Shown here: in pieces, positions 18,927-29,161 of the stretch
Position numbering within the stretch: position 1 is the first letter of the stretch
Layout: each line of letters begins with the position of its first letter
From: Phreatobacter aquaticus
Lineage (GTDB): Bacteria; Pseudomonadota; Alphaproteobacteria; Rhizobiales; Phreatobacteraceae
Assembly (NCBI RefSeq): GCF_005160265.1
Contig: NZ_CP039865.1
Span: 1,760,828 to 1,824,827, forward strand
DNA: 64,000 nt
Direction of reading: 5' to 3'
Position numbers and translations under genes: made by a program
The notes under the pieces: generated by a model
The model's input: only the letters and a program-made list of their open reading frames with translations
Told to the model about the DNA's origin: nothing
The model's database searches: none

Positions 18927-19910
18927 ATGAACAAGCGCTTCTTCCTTGCCGCCGCAGCGACTGCCCTGGCGACCGGCCTTTCGCCCGCCGCCGCCCAGAC
19001 GTTCCCGTCGCGGCCGATCACCATGATCATTCCCTTCGCCGCCGGCGGCCCGACCGATGTCGTCGCCCGCATCGTCTCCGAGGCGATGGGCAAGTCGCTG
19101 GGCCAGGCTGTCGTCATCGAGAACGTCGCCGGCGCCGGCGGCACCACAGGTTCGACCCGCCTGACCCAGGCCGCCGCCGATGGCCATACGATCATGATCG
19201 GCCACACCGGCACCCATGCGGCTTCCGTCGCGCTCTATCCGAACCTGCGCTACAACCCGGCCACCGACTTCGCGCCGATCGGCCTGGTCAACACCAATGC
19301 CATCCTGATCACCGCCAAGAAGGCACTGCCGGCCAACACGCTGAGCGAATTCGTGGCCTGGGTGAAGGCCAACGAGCGCACGGCCAACAATGCCCATGCC
19401 GGCATCGGCTCGGTCAGCCACACGACCTGCCTGCTGCTCAATTCGATCATGGGCGTCAACCCGCAGACCGTGCCCTATCGCGGCACCGGCCCGGCCATGA
19501 ACGATCTCGTCGCCGGTCAGGTCGACTATCTCTGCGATCAGGTGGTCAACGTCGCCCCGCAGGTCCGCGCCGGCACGATCAAGGCCTTCGCCGTCGCCCA
19601 GATGACCCGCAACCAGGCGCTGCCTGATGTCCCGACCACCACAGAGGCTGGTCTGCCCGGCTATCAGGTCGTCGTCTGGAACGCCATGCTCGCGCCGAAG
19701 GGCACGCCGGCTCCGGTCGTTGCCCGGCTGAACGAGGCTCTCAAGGCTGCTTTGGCCGACGCTAATGTCCGCGCCCGCCTGGCCGAACTCGGTGCCGATC
19801 TCCCGACCGATGTCCAGGCGACGCCTGCCGGTCTCCAGGCCTTCATCGAGTCCGAGATCGCCAAGTGGACGCCGGTGATCAAGGCGGCAGGCGTCACCGC
19901 CTCGAACTGA
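18927..19910 (+). CDS. Bug/TctC-type binding protein, second copy
   Basis: A 327-residue periplasmic receptor similar to the gene at 16902, with a signal peptide of about 25 residues ending AAAQ, then FPSRPITMIIPFAAGGPTDV and GAGGTTGSTRLTQA. The shared C-terminal KWTPVIKAAGVTA suggests the two are close paralogues. The start at 18927 is preceded by AGAGGA; a longer in-frame reading back to 18765 has no signal-like character. A small metal-binding gene follows. No cognate permease is present. Confidence 0.9.
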   Translation: MNKRFFLAAAATALATGLSPAAAQTFPSRPITMIIPFAAGGPTDVVARIVSEAMGKSLGQAVVIENVAGAGGTTGSTRLTQAAADGHTIMIGHTGTHAASVALYPNLRYNPATDFAPIGLVNTNAILITAKKALPANTLSEFVAWVKANERTANNAHAGIGSVSHTTCLLLNSIMGVNPQTVPYRGTGPAMNDLVAGQVDYLCDQVVNVAPQVRAGTIKAFAVAQMTRNQALPDVPTTTEAGLPGYQVVVWNAMLAPKGTPAPVVARLNEALKAALADANVRARLAELGADLPTDVQATPAGLQAFIESEIAKWTPVIKAAGVTASN

Positions 19911-19967
19911 TTGATACGGCGCGTGCCCGGCGGATTCCCGCCGGGCACGTCGTCCAGGAGAACGACC

Positions 19968-20165
19968 ATGGTCGTGTTGAATGTTCAGGGAATGACCTGT
20001 GGCGGCTGTGCTGCCTCGGTCGAGAAGATCATCCGCCGCACCGATCCTGCGGCAATCGTCCGGGTCGATCTGGCGTCCGGCCGCGTGGAGGCCGATACCT
20101 CGGCCGACGCCGCGATCCTTGCCGAGGCTGTCAGCGCGGCAGGCTACCAGGCCAAGGCGGCCTGA
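19968..20165 (+). CDS. Small heavy-metal-associated (HMA) domain protein, CopZ-like
   Basis: A 65-residue single HMA domain. The metal-binding loop is GMTCGGCAAS, with CxxC at residues 11-14, and the fold matches copper chaperones or the N-terminal domains of copper P-type ATPases. The start at 19968 has an AGGAG site; an upstream in-frame extension is not needed. No copper ATPase, CueR-type regulator or oxidase gene is adjacent. It lies 57 bases after a Bug gene and may be read from the same transcript. Copper as ligand is inferred from the motif. Confidence 0.85.
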   Translation: MVVLNVQGMTCGGCAASVEKIIRRTDPAAIVRVDLASGRVEADTSADAAILAEAVSAAGYQAKAA

Positions 20166-21458
20166 TCAGCCGACGAGAATAGCTCTGAAATCATTGACAT
20201 TCGTGTGTGTCGGGCCGGTCACCACCAGCCCGTCCACCGCGGCGAAGAAGCCGAAGCCGTCATGGCGGTCGAGGTGGCTGCGGGCGGATAGTCCCCGCCG
20301 CTCGGCGTCGTCGATCAGCCCCGGCGTGACGATCGCGCCCGCATTGCTTTCGATGCCGTCGATGCCATCGGTATCGAGTGCAATGGCATGAAGGCGCTTG
20401 CGCAACTCCGGCTTCCATCCCTGCACCGCAACCAGCAGCGCCAGCGCGAATTCCGAGTTGCGGCCGCCGCGCCCGAATGATCCGCCGCGCGGCAGGGTCA
20501 CCGTCGTCTCGCCGCCCGAGAGAATGAGCAGGGGCGGCCCAACCGGCAGGCTGTGCTCCAGCACCGAGCGGGCAAGGGCTGCATGGACCTGCGCCACATC
20601 GCGCGCCTCGCCCTCGATCGTGTCGCCCAGCACCAGCGTCGGGATGCCGGCCTTCTCGGCAATCGCAGCGGCGGCTCGCAGGCTCTCGACGGGGCGTGCA
20701 ATCAACCGAACGTCGATCCCTTGCGCAAAGGCCGGATGGTCCGGCTTCGGGCTTTCGCAGGCCGGATCGGCCAGATGCCGCATGACGGCGTCGGGCAGTT
20801 CCATGCCGTAGCGCTGGACGATCGCCAGCGCATCCTCGCGCGTCGTTGTGTCGGGCACGGTGGGGCCGGACGCGATGACGGCTGGGTCGTCGCCGGGCAC
20901 ATCGGAAATGGTCAGCGTCACCAGCCGCGCCGGCAGCGCCGCAGCAGCCAGCCTGCCGCCCGCAATGGCCGAGACATGCTTGCGCACGCAGTTCATAGCG
21001 CCGATATCGGCGCCCGATGCCAGGAGCGCTGAATTCACCGCCTTGAGATCATCAAGCGTCAGATCGCCGCCCGGCAGTGTCAGCAGGGCCGAGCCGCCGC
21101 CCGATATCAGCGCCACGACCAGATCGTCAGGCCGCAGGCCCTCAAGCCGGCTCAGGATGCGGCGCGTTGCCGTCAAGCCGGCCTCGTCGGGCACCGGATG
21201 CGACGCCTCCAGCACCTCGATCCGCGAGCAAGGCACGGCATGACCATAGCGCGTCACCACCGTGCCGCTGAGCGGAGCCGGCCAGGCCTTCTCGAAGGCG
21301 GCCGCCATGGCCGCCGCCGCCTTGCCTGCCCCGATCACGATGGTCCGGCCGGTCGGAACCGCCGGCAGGTGATCGACCAACCGCTCGGCAAGGGCAGCGC
21401 CGATCGCGGCGTGACCGAGCGAGACGAGAAAGGCGCGCGGGTCGGAGGGCAGGGGCAC
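20166..21458 (-). CDS. Glycerate 2-kinase (GckA/TtuD, MOFRL family)
   Basis: ATP-dependent kinase converting D-glycerate to 2-phosphoglycerate; homologues in tartrate clusters are called TtuD. The N-terminal domain has IGAGKAAAAMAAAFEKAW and ISGGGSALLTLP, and the C-terminal MOFRL domain has ALDTDGIDGIESNAGA. About 430 residues from a GTG at 21458. An ATG 32 codons further upstream would add only an Arg-rich, unconserved stretch, so the start is uncertain. Its presence near two tartrate dehydrogenases supports a route from tartrate through glycerate to glycolysis. Convergent with the HMA gene. Confidence 0.86.
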   Translation of the reverse strand: MPLPSDPRAFLVSLGHAAIGAALAERLVDHLPAVPTGRTIVIGAGKAAAAMAAAFEKAWPAPLSGTVVTRYGHAVPCSRIEVLEASHPVPDEAGLTATRRILSRLEGLRPDDLVVALISGGGSALLTLPGGDLTLDDLKAVNSALLASGADIGAMNCVRKHVSAIAGGRLAAAALPARLVTLTISDVPGDDPAVIASGPTVPDTTTREDALAIVQRYGMELPDAVMRHLADPACESPKPDHPAFAQGIDVRLIARPVESLRAAAAIAEKAGIPTLVLGDTIEGEARDVAQVHAALARSVLEHSLPVGPPLLILSGGETTVTLPRGGSFGRGGRNSEFALALLVAVQGWKPELRKRLHAIALDTDGIDGIESNAGAIVTPGLIDDAERRGLSARSHLDRHDGFGFFAAVDGLVVTGPTHTNVNDFRAILVG

Positions 21459-21605
21459 AGCTTGGGTTCCACGGTCATGCAGGGGCCGCGAGACAAGCAG
21501 GCGCGCGCCACCTGTGCAAGGGCGACCCCGGTCCTTCGCCCGGATTGCCGGCAAGCCGACGCGCTCCTAAACCTTGGCCAGTAAACCGACGCCGTGGGGA
21601 AACGC

Positions 21606-22757
21606 ATGCTGTTCGAACTCAGCGAGGAAGAGATCCTGATCCGCGACACCGCGCGGCGGATGAGCGCGGAGATTGTCGCTCCGCTTGCTGAGACGCTGGA
21701 CCACGGCGGCGGGCGTCCCGCATTCCTGGCCAATCTCAAGCAGCTGGCCGAGGCCGGTTTCATGTCGGTCAATGTCCGCTCCGAATTCGGCGGCACCGAA
21801 GCCGGCACGGTCGCCTTCGCGCTGACCATCGAGGAGCTGGGCTATGCCTGCGCAGCAACCGGCGTCACCGCCTCGGTCACGAACATGGTGGCCGAGGTGA
21901 TCCAGGCGGTCGGCTCGGCTGAGCAGAAGGCCCGCCATCTGCCACGCATTGCCGATGGCACCTATCCCGCCGGCGCCTTCTGTCTCACCGAATCCGGGGC
22001 CGGCTCCGACCCTTCCGCCATGGCGACGAAAGCGCGCATCGACGGCGACCATTTCGTGCTGGACGGTCAGAAGCTCTACATCACCTCGGCCGAATATGCC
22101 GGGCTGTTCGTCGTCTGGGCGGTGACAGACCCCACCGCGCCCAAGGGCAGGGGCATTTCCTGCTTCCTGGTCGAGGCCGGCACGCCGGGCCTCACCATCG
22201 GCAAGGCCGAGAGGAAGCTCGGCCAGCATGGGTCCGCCACGAATGTCGTCCATTTCGACGGCTGCCGTGTGCCCGCTTCCGCGCTCATGGGCAAGCTGCA
22301 TGACGGCTTCCGCATCGCGGTCGGCGAACTGGCGGGCGGCCGCATCGGCATTGCGGCGCTCTCGCTCGGCATTGCCCGCGCCGCCATGGATGCCGCCAAG
22401 GCCTATGTGAAGGAGCGCCGCCAGTTCGGCCAGGCGATCGCTGATTTCCAGGGCATCCAATGGATGATTGCCGACCGCGAGACCGACCTCGAGGCTGCCC
22501 GCTTGCTCATGCTGTCGGCGGCCGCGAAAAAGGACCGCGGCGAGCCCTTTGGCCGCGAGGCATCCATGGCCAAGCTGTTTGCCTCGGAAGCGGCGCTCCG
22601 CTGCACCGACACGGCAGTGCAACTCCATGGCGGCGCCGGCTATTGCGCCGACTATCCTGTCGAACGGCATTTCCGGGATGCTCGCATTACCCGAATCTAT
22701 GAGGGCACCAGCGAGGTCCAGCGTATGATCATCTCCCGCGAAACCTTCCGGCAGTAA
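21606..22757 (+). CDS. Acyl-CoA dehydrogenase
   Basis: FAD-dependent alpha,beta-dehydrogenation of a short or branched acyl-CoA. The 383-residue protein has the normal three-part fold. CLTESGAGSDPSAMAT binds flavin, QFGQAIADFQGIQWMIAD is the family signature, and the catalytic glutamate lies in RIYEGTSEVQRM. The ATG at 21606 follows GGGGAAA; a GTG 12 bases upstream is less likely. A glutathione transferase gene follows after 9 bases and is probably co-transcribed. Confidence 0.93.
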   Translation: MLFELSEEEILIRDTARRMSAEIVAPLAETLDHGGGRPAFLANLKQLAEAGFMSVNVRSEFGGTEAGTVAFALTIEELGYACAATGVTASVTNMVAEVIQAVGSAEQKARHLPRIADGTYPAGAFCLTESGAGSDPSAMATKARIDGDHFVLDGQKLYITSAEYAGLFVVWAVTDPTAPKGRGISCFLVEAGTPGLTIGKAERKLGQHGSATNVVHFDGCRVPASALMGKLHDGFRIAVGELAGGRIGIAALSLGIARAAMDAAKAYVKERRQFGQAIADFQGIQWMIADRETDLEAARLLMLSAAAKKDRGEPFGREASMAKLFASEAALRCTDTAVQLHGGAGYCADYPVERHFRDARITRIYEGTSEVQRMIISRETFRQ

Positions 22758-22766
22758 GAAGCGACC

Positions 22767-23384
22767 ATGAAACTCACGATCTATGGAATTGCCCGCTCGC
22801 GCGCCATCCGCAACCTCTGGATGGCCGAGGAGCTCGGTCTGGCCTACCAGCACGTTCAGACCGTCTATGGCCCGGAAGGCTCCCGCAAGCCCGACTTCCT
22901 GAAGCTCAATCCGAACGGCCGCGTGCCCGCCGCCGATGTTGACGGTGTGATCCTCTGGGAATCACTCGCCATCAACCTGCATCTGGCCAAGAAGGTCGGA
23001 GGCTCGCTCAGCCCGAAGGATGTCGATGAGGATGGCCTCATGACCATGTGGAGCATGTGGGCGGTCACCGAGGTCGAGACCCCCGCGCTTGCCGTGCTCA
23101 CCCATGGCAGCCTCAAGTCCGAAGCCGAGCGCGACAACGCCTTGCTCGCGAAGAGCATCGAGGCACTGAAGGCCCCGCTCGCCGTGCTGGAGGCGCATCT
23201 GGCCGCCCATTCCGGCCACCTGGTCGGCGGGCGCTTCACGGTGGCGGACCTCAATGTCGCGGCCTGCGTGTTCTATCTCCGCCTGTCGAACCTCCTGGCC
23301 GACAAGCCGGCGATAACCGCCTGGTACACGGGCGCGATGGAGCGGCCGGCGGCGAAGAAGGCCTTCGCGCTCAGGGGCGACTGA
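22767..23384 (+). CDS. Glutathione S-transferase family protein
   Basis: A 205-residue cytosolic GST with a thioredoxin-like N-terminal domain (MKLTIYGIARSRAIRNLW; NPNGRVPA with the cis-proline; WESLAI for glutathione contact) and an alpha-helical C-terminal domain from about residue 90. Ser11 or Arg12 is the likely activating residue. The acyl-CoA dehydrogenase gene immediately upstream suggests a role in a catabolic or detoxifying pathway, but the substrate is unknown. Confidence 0.9.
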   Translation: MKLTIYGIARSRAIRNLWMAEELGLAYQHVQTVYGPEGSRKPDFLKLNPNGRVPAADVDGVILWESLAINLHLAKKVGGSLSPKDVDEDGLMTMWSMWAVTEVETPALAVLTHGSLKSEAERDNALLAKSIEALKAPLAVLEAHLAAHSGHLVGGRFTVADLNVAACVFYLRLSNLLADKPAITAWYTGAMERPAAKKAFALRGD

Positions 23385-23509
23385 ACCGCTGCGGACGGAA
23401 GCGTCCCCCGCATTTCCGGAACTTCCCCGCGGGGCGTGGCATCGCTATGGTCCGCGGCGAATGAAGCCGCGACCGTCGCGCGGCCGTGACGACACCCGAG
23501 GATATGTCC

Positions 23510-25192
23510 ATGCGCCCCGACACCGTGACCCGCACCGGCGGTCAGATCCTGGTCGATCAGCTCGTCGCCCAGGGCGCCGACCATTGCTTCTGCGTGCCCG
23601 GCGAGAGCTATCTCGCCGTGCTGGACGCGCTGCATGACGCCAAGTGTCAGGTCACCATCTGCCGGGCCGAAGGCGGCGCTGCCATGATGGCAGAGGCCCA
23701 TGGCAAGCTCACGGGACGTCCAGGCATCTGCATGGTCACCCGCGGCCCCGGCGCCACCAATGCCTCGCCGGGCATCCACATCGCCCAGCAGGATTCGACC
23801 CCGATGATCCTGTTCGTCGGCCAGATCGAGCGCGGCATGCGCGGACGCGATGCCTTCCAGGAGGTGGACTACACCCAGCTCTTCGGCGGCATGTGCAAAT
23901 GGGTCGCCGAGATCGACGATGCTGCCCGCATCCCGGAAATGGTGGCGCGGGCCTACGCCACCGCCATGCAGGGCCGTCCCGGCCCCGTCGTCCTCGTCCT
24001 GCCCGAGGACATGCTGACCGAAAGCGCCTCCGTCCCCGACGCTCCCTATGTCGAGGCTGCCGAGACCTGGCCCGGCAACACCGACATGATGAAGCTGCAG
24101 AAGATGCTCTGGGCGGCGCAGAAGCCGGTGCTCATCCTCGGCGGCTCGCGCTGGTCGGCCAAGGCGACCGCGGCCATCGCGCGCTTTGCCGAGCGTTTCG
24201 ACCTGCCGGTCATCTGCCAGTTCCGCCGTCAGATGCTGTTTAGCAGCGACCATCCGAACTATGCCGGCGACCTCGGCCTCGGCGGAAATCCCTCGATGAT
24301 CAAGCTGATCCAGGAGAGCGATCTCGTCATCGCGCTCGGCGGCCGCCTCTCCGAGATCGCGTCGCAGAGCTACACGCTGTTCGACATCCCGCAGCCGAGC
24401 CAGCCCTTCGTCCACATTCATCCCGGCGCAGAGGAACTCGGCCGCGTCTATCAGGCGACGCTGGCGATCCAGGCAAGCCCGACGGCCTTCGCCGCCGCCG
24501 CCGAGGGCCTGCAGCCGCCGCAGACGCTCGCCTGGGCCGGCCGCGCCACCACCGCTCACGAGAGCTATCTCGGCTGGACCGGCAATCCCGCGCGCCTGCC
24601 GGGCAAGCTGCAGTACGGCGAGATCATGGCCTGGCTGCGCGACCGCCTTCCGGACAATTCCGTCATCTGCAACGGCGCCGGCAACTACGCGATCTGGGTG
24701 CACCGCTTCCTGCGCTTCAAGCAGTTCGGCTCGCAGCTCGCCCCGACCTCGGGCTCGATGGGCTATGGCACGCCGGCTGCAGTTGCCGCCAAGCGCATCA
24801 ATCCGGAAAAGACCGTCGTCGCCTTTGCGGGCGACGGCTGCTTCATGATGAACGGCCAGGAATTCGCCACCGCCTGCCAGTACGATCTGCCGATCATCGT
24901 CATCGTCGTCGACAACGGCATGTACGGCACGATCCGCATGCATCAGGAGCGCGACTATCCGACCCGCGTCTCGGCTACCACGCTGAAGAACCCGGATTTC
25001 GCCGCGCTCGCCCGCGCCTATGGCGGCCACGGCGAGACGGTCCGCGAGACGGCGGAATTCGCGCCGGCCTTCGAGCGGGCGGTGGCCTCCGGCAAGCCGG
25101 CAATCCTCCACTGCTTCCTCGACCAGCAGGCGATCACGCCGACCACGACGATCGACGCGATCCGCGAGAAGGCCTTCGCCGCGAAGAAGTGA
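23510..25192 (+). CDS. Thiamine-diphosphate-dependent enzyme, acetolactate synthase-like
   Basis: A 560-residue ThDP enzyme with the usual three domains. The N-terminal Pyr domain carries the cofactor-activating glutamate in CRAEGGAAMM, followed by a central domain, then a PP domain with the metal/ThDP motif GDGCFMMNGQEFATAC and VVDNGMYG. It resembles the acetolactate synthase large subunit, but no small regulatory subunit is adjacent, and sulfoacetaldehyde, oxalyl-CoA or benzoylformate-type activity cannot be excluded. The start at 23510 is chosen because GAGG lies 8 bases upstream; 23486 and 23504 are alternatives. Convergent with the peptide transporter genes. Confidence 0.87.
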   Translation: MRPDTVTRTGGQILVDQLVAQGADHCFCVPGESYLAVLDALHDAKCQVTICRAEGGAAMMAEAHGKLTGRPGICMVTRGPGATNASPGIHIAQQDSTPMILFVGQIERGMRGRDAFQEVDYTQLFGGMCKWVAEIDDAARIPEMVARAYATAMQGRPGPVVLVLPEDMLTESASVPDAPYVEAAETWPGNTDMMKLQKMLWAAQKPVLILGGSRWSAKATAAIARFAERFDLPVICQFRRQMLFSSDHPNYAGDLGLGGNPSMIKLIQESDLVIALGGRLSEIASQSYTLFDIPQPSQPFVHIHPGAEELGRVYQATLAIQASPTAFAAAAEGLQPPQTLAWAGRATTAHESYLGWTGNPARLPGKLQYGEIMAWLRDRLPDNSVICNGAGNYAIWVHRFLRFKQFGSQLAPTSGSMGYGTPAAVAAKRINPEKTVVAFAGDGCFMMNGQEFATACQYDLPIIVIVVDNGMYGTIRMHQERDYPTRVSATTLKNPDFAALARAYGGHGETVRETAEFAPAFERAVASGKPAILHCFLDQQAITPTTTIDAIREKAFAAKK

Positions 25193-25195
25193 CGC

Positions 25196-26184
25196 TCACC
25201 CGTTCAGATGACAGGCCGACAGCCGTCCTGGCGCGATCTCCCTCAGCGCCGGGATATCCGTCTTGCAGCGCGCCATGGCGAGCGGGCAGCGCGGATGGAA
25301 ATGGCAGCCTGACGGTGGATTGAGCGGCGAGGGGATCTCGCCCTCGATCGGCTTGAACTGCCGCTTGCCGGTGTCCACCCGCGGCACTTCGGCGAGCAGT
25401 GCCTGCGTATAGGGATGGTTTGGCGTCGAGAACAGCTCTTCCGCCGGTGCCAGTTCGACGATCCGGCCGAGATAGAGGATCGCCACCCGGTCTGCGACGT
25501 GCCTGACCACGCCGAGATCGTGGCTGATGAACAGATAGGTGAGGCCGAAGTCCTCGCGCAGCTTCATGAACAGGTTCAAGACCTGCGCCTGGATCGACAC
25601 GTCGAGCGCCGCCACGCTCTCGTCCGCGACGATCATCTTCGGCTTCACCGCCAGCGCCCGGGCAATGCCGATGCGCGCCCGCTGGCCGCCCGAGAACTGG
25701 TGCGGATAGCGCTTGGCATAGGCCGGGTCGAGCCCGACTTTGCGCATGAGATCAGAGAGATAGGCCTCAGCGTCGGCCTTCGCGACAATGCCGTGATAGA
25801 TCGGCGCCTCGATGATCGCATCGCCGATCCGCATGCGCGGATTGAGCGACGACATCGGGTCCTGGAACACCATCTGCACCGCCAGTTCGGCCGCCCGCTT
25901 CTCCGCGCCGGAGAGCTTTTTGCGCTCCTTGTCCTGGAACAGGATGGAGCCCTCGCTCTCGTTCCAGATGCCCGCGATGATGCGGCCGAGCGTCGACTTG
26001 CCCGAGCCACTCTCGCCGACGAGGCCCAGCACTTCGCCGGGCATCACCTTCAGGTCGACATGATCGAGCGCATGGACCACCTCGCGCTTCGGACCGGCGC
26101 CGAGGAGCCCAGCCAGCTTGGCTGCCAAATCGGGTTCTTTCGAGAAGCGCTTGGAGACGCCGCGGGTTTCGATGATCGGCGTCG

Positions 26185-26188
<4 letters not shown>
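25196..26188 (-). CDS. Peptide-type ABC transporter ATP-binding protein (DppF/OppF)
   Basis: Second ATPase of a dipeptide/oligopeptide-type importer, 330 residues. The Walker A loop is GLVGESGSGKSTLGR, the signature FSGGQRARIGIARALA, Walker B KMIVADESVAALD, and the oligopeptide-family C-terminal tail holds CHFHPRCPLAMARC with cysteines that can bind a metal cluster. The ATG overlaps the stop of the preceding ATPase gene by 4 bases (ATGA), showing translational coupling. Last gene of the five-gene unit. Confidence 0.93.
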
Positions 26189-27173
<985 letters not shown>

Positions 27174-27177
<4 letters not shown>

Positions 27178-28091
27178 TTCTTCAGGCGCGGGTTCAACAG
27201 GTCGCGCAGATGGTCGCCGACCAGGTTGATGAGCAGGATGGTGATGAGCAGCGCGATGCCCGGGAATACGCTGACCCAGTACTTGCCTGAGAGGATGTAC
27301 TTGTAGCCGTTGGAGATCAGCAGGCCGAGCGAGGGCTCGGTGATGGGCACGCCGACGCCGAGAAACGACAGGACGGCCTCCAGCGACACCGCATGCGCCA
27401 CCTGCACGGTCGCCACGACGATCAGCGGCGGCAGGCAGTTCGGCAGGAGGTGGCGGAAGATGACCCGGTACTTCGGCAGGGCCAGGCACTGCGCCGCCTC
27501 GATATATTCGCGCCTGCGCTCGACCAGCGCGCCGCCGCGCACGGTGCGGGCATAATAGGCCCATTGGGTGGCCACCAGAGCGAGAATGACCTTGTCGATG
27601 CCCTTGCCGAGCACGGCCAGCAGGATCAGCGCGATCAGGATCGCCGGGAACGACAGCTGCAGATCGACCAGCCGCATGATGACGGCATCGACCTTGCCGC
27701 CGAAGAAGGCGGCGATGACGCCGACCGTCAGTCCCACCACCAGCGCGATCAGGGTCGCCGCGGCGGCGACGAACAGCGACAGGCGCAGGCCATAGATCAT
27801 GGCGGAGAGCATGTCGCGGCCCTGGTCGTCGGTGCCGAGCAGGTACAGCTTGCCCTCAAGCGACCTCTCGCCCGGCGCCAACATGTTGTCCATGATCGAG
27901 ATCTGGTTGAGATCGTAGGGGTTCTGCGGCGTCAGCCAGGGCGCGAAGATGGAGACCAGCGTCAGCAGCGTCACCAGCGCCAGGGCGCCGACGGCAACGC
28001 GGTTCTCGCTGAACTCGGAGACGAAGCGGCGGAACGGCGTCTCCACATCGGTGGCAATGGCGGCAGGTGCCGGCAGCGCGGTATCGGTCAT
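27174..28091 (-). CDS. Peptide-type ABC transporter permease (DppC)
   Basis: A 305-residue inner-membrane permease of the BPD_transp_1 family with an N-terminal OppC-type segment and six predicted spans. The TDDQGRDMLSAMIYG segment and the EAA loop (EYIEAAQCLALPKYRVIFRH) that contacts the ATPases are clear. It pairs with the DppB-type permease 16 bases upstream. Confidence 0.93.
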
Positions 28092-28107
28092 CGGGCGGCC
28101 CTCGCGC

Positions 28108-29085
28108 TTACTTCTCGATATCCTGCAGGCGAACCCGCGGATCGAGGATCGAATAGAGGATGTCGACGGTCAGGTTGATCACAACGAACATCACCACGAC
28201 CACCATCAGGTAGGCGACGATGACCGGGCGATCGAGCCGGTAGATGGAATCGATCAGGAGCTTGCCCATGCCGGGCCAGGCGAAGACTGTCTCCGTCACC
28301 ACCGCGAAGGCGATCATCGCGCCAAGCTCCAGGCCGAGCACGGTCACCACCGGGATCAGGATGTTCTTCAGAACATGGACGCCGATGATCCGGCGCGGCG
28401 ACAGGCCTTTGGCGCGGGCGAACCGGACATAGTCCTGCAGCATGGCCTCGCGCGTGCCGGCATAGGCAAGGCGGATGACCAGCGAGGTCTTGTAGATGGC
28501 AAGCGTCAGCGCCGGCATCAGCAGGTTCGGCCAGCCCGACGGATTGAGCAGCGAGAGCTCCACCCCGAACAGCGTGCCTGTGGGGCCACGCCCGCCGGCC
28601 GGCAGCCATTGCAGCGTTACCGCGAACAAGAGGATCATCATGATGCCGAACCAGAAGTTCGGCAGCGAGAAACCGACGATCGAACCGGAGACGATCGAGC
28701 GGCCAACGATCGTGTCGTGTTTCAGTCCGGCAATGACGCCGAGCGGGATGCCGATCATCGCGGTCATGAACAGGGCCAGCACGGCCAGTTCCATGGTCGC
28801 CGGCATGCGCGAGACGATCAGCCCCATGGCATCGACGCCGTGGACGAAACTCTTGCCGAAATCGCCGTGCAGCATGTTCCAGACGAAGACGCCGAACTGG
28901 ACATAGAGCGGCTTGTCGAGACCGAGCCGGGCGATCGCCGCGTCGCGCTCGGTCTGGTCAGCGTCGGGAGCGAGCAGGATGTCGATCGGATTGCCGATCG
29001 CATAGACGCCCATGAAGACGAGCACGGCCATGGCGGCGACCACGAAGGCGCTCTGGCCGAGACGTCGGAGAATGAAGACGAGCAT
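28108..29085 (-). CDS. Peptide-type ABC transporter permease (DppB)
   Basis: A 325-residue permease with six predicted spans. The N-terminal helix (FILRRLGQSAFVVAAMAVLV) and the long periplasmic loop with the DADQTERDAAIARLGLDKPL segment are typical of DppB. The coupling loop is REAMLQDYVRFARAKGL. A stable stem-loop lies between the binding-protein gene and this one, as often seen where the receptor must be made in excess. Confidence 0.93.
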   Translation of the reverse strand: MLVFILRRLGQSAFVVAAMAVLVFMGVYAIGNPIDILLAPDADQTERDAAIARLGLDKPLYVQFGVFVWNMLHGDFGKSFVHGVDAMGLIVSRMPATMELAVLALFMTAMIGIPLGVIAGLKHDTIVGRSIVSGSIVGFSLPNFWFGIMMILLFAVTLQWLPAGGRGPTGTLFGVELSLLNPSGWPNLLMPALTLAIYKTSLVIRLAYAGTREAMLQDYVRFARAKGLSPRRIIGVHVLKNILIPVVTVLGLELGAMIAFAVVTETVFAWPGMGKLLIDSIYRLDRPVIVAYLMVVVVMFVVINLTVDILYSILDPRVRLQDIEK

Positions 29086-29119
29086 GGGCGGTTCCCCGTG
29101 GATCGGGATGTCGGGGCGT

Positions 29120-29145
29120 GCCCCTCCCGGCGAACCGGAAGGGGC
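29120..29145 (-). promoter_or_regulatory. Intercistronic stem-loop between binding-protein and permease genes
   Basis: On the minus strand the RNA forms an 11-pair stem (29145-29135 with 29130-29120), including one G-U pair, closed by a UUCG tetraloop. It has no T-run, so it is more likely to protect the upstream binding-protein message from 3' decay or to lower read-through than to end transcription fully. Confidence 0.6.
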
Positions 29146-29161
29146 AGGGGCGGCTCGCGCG

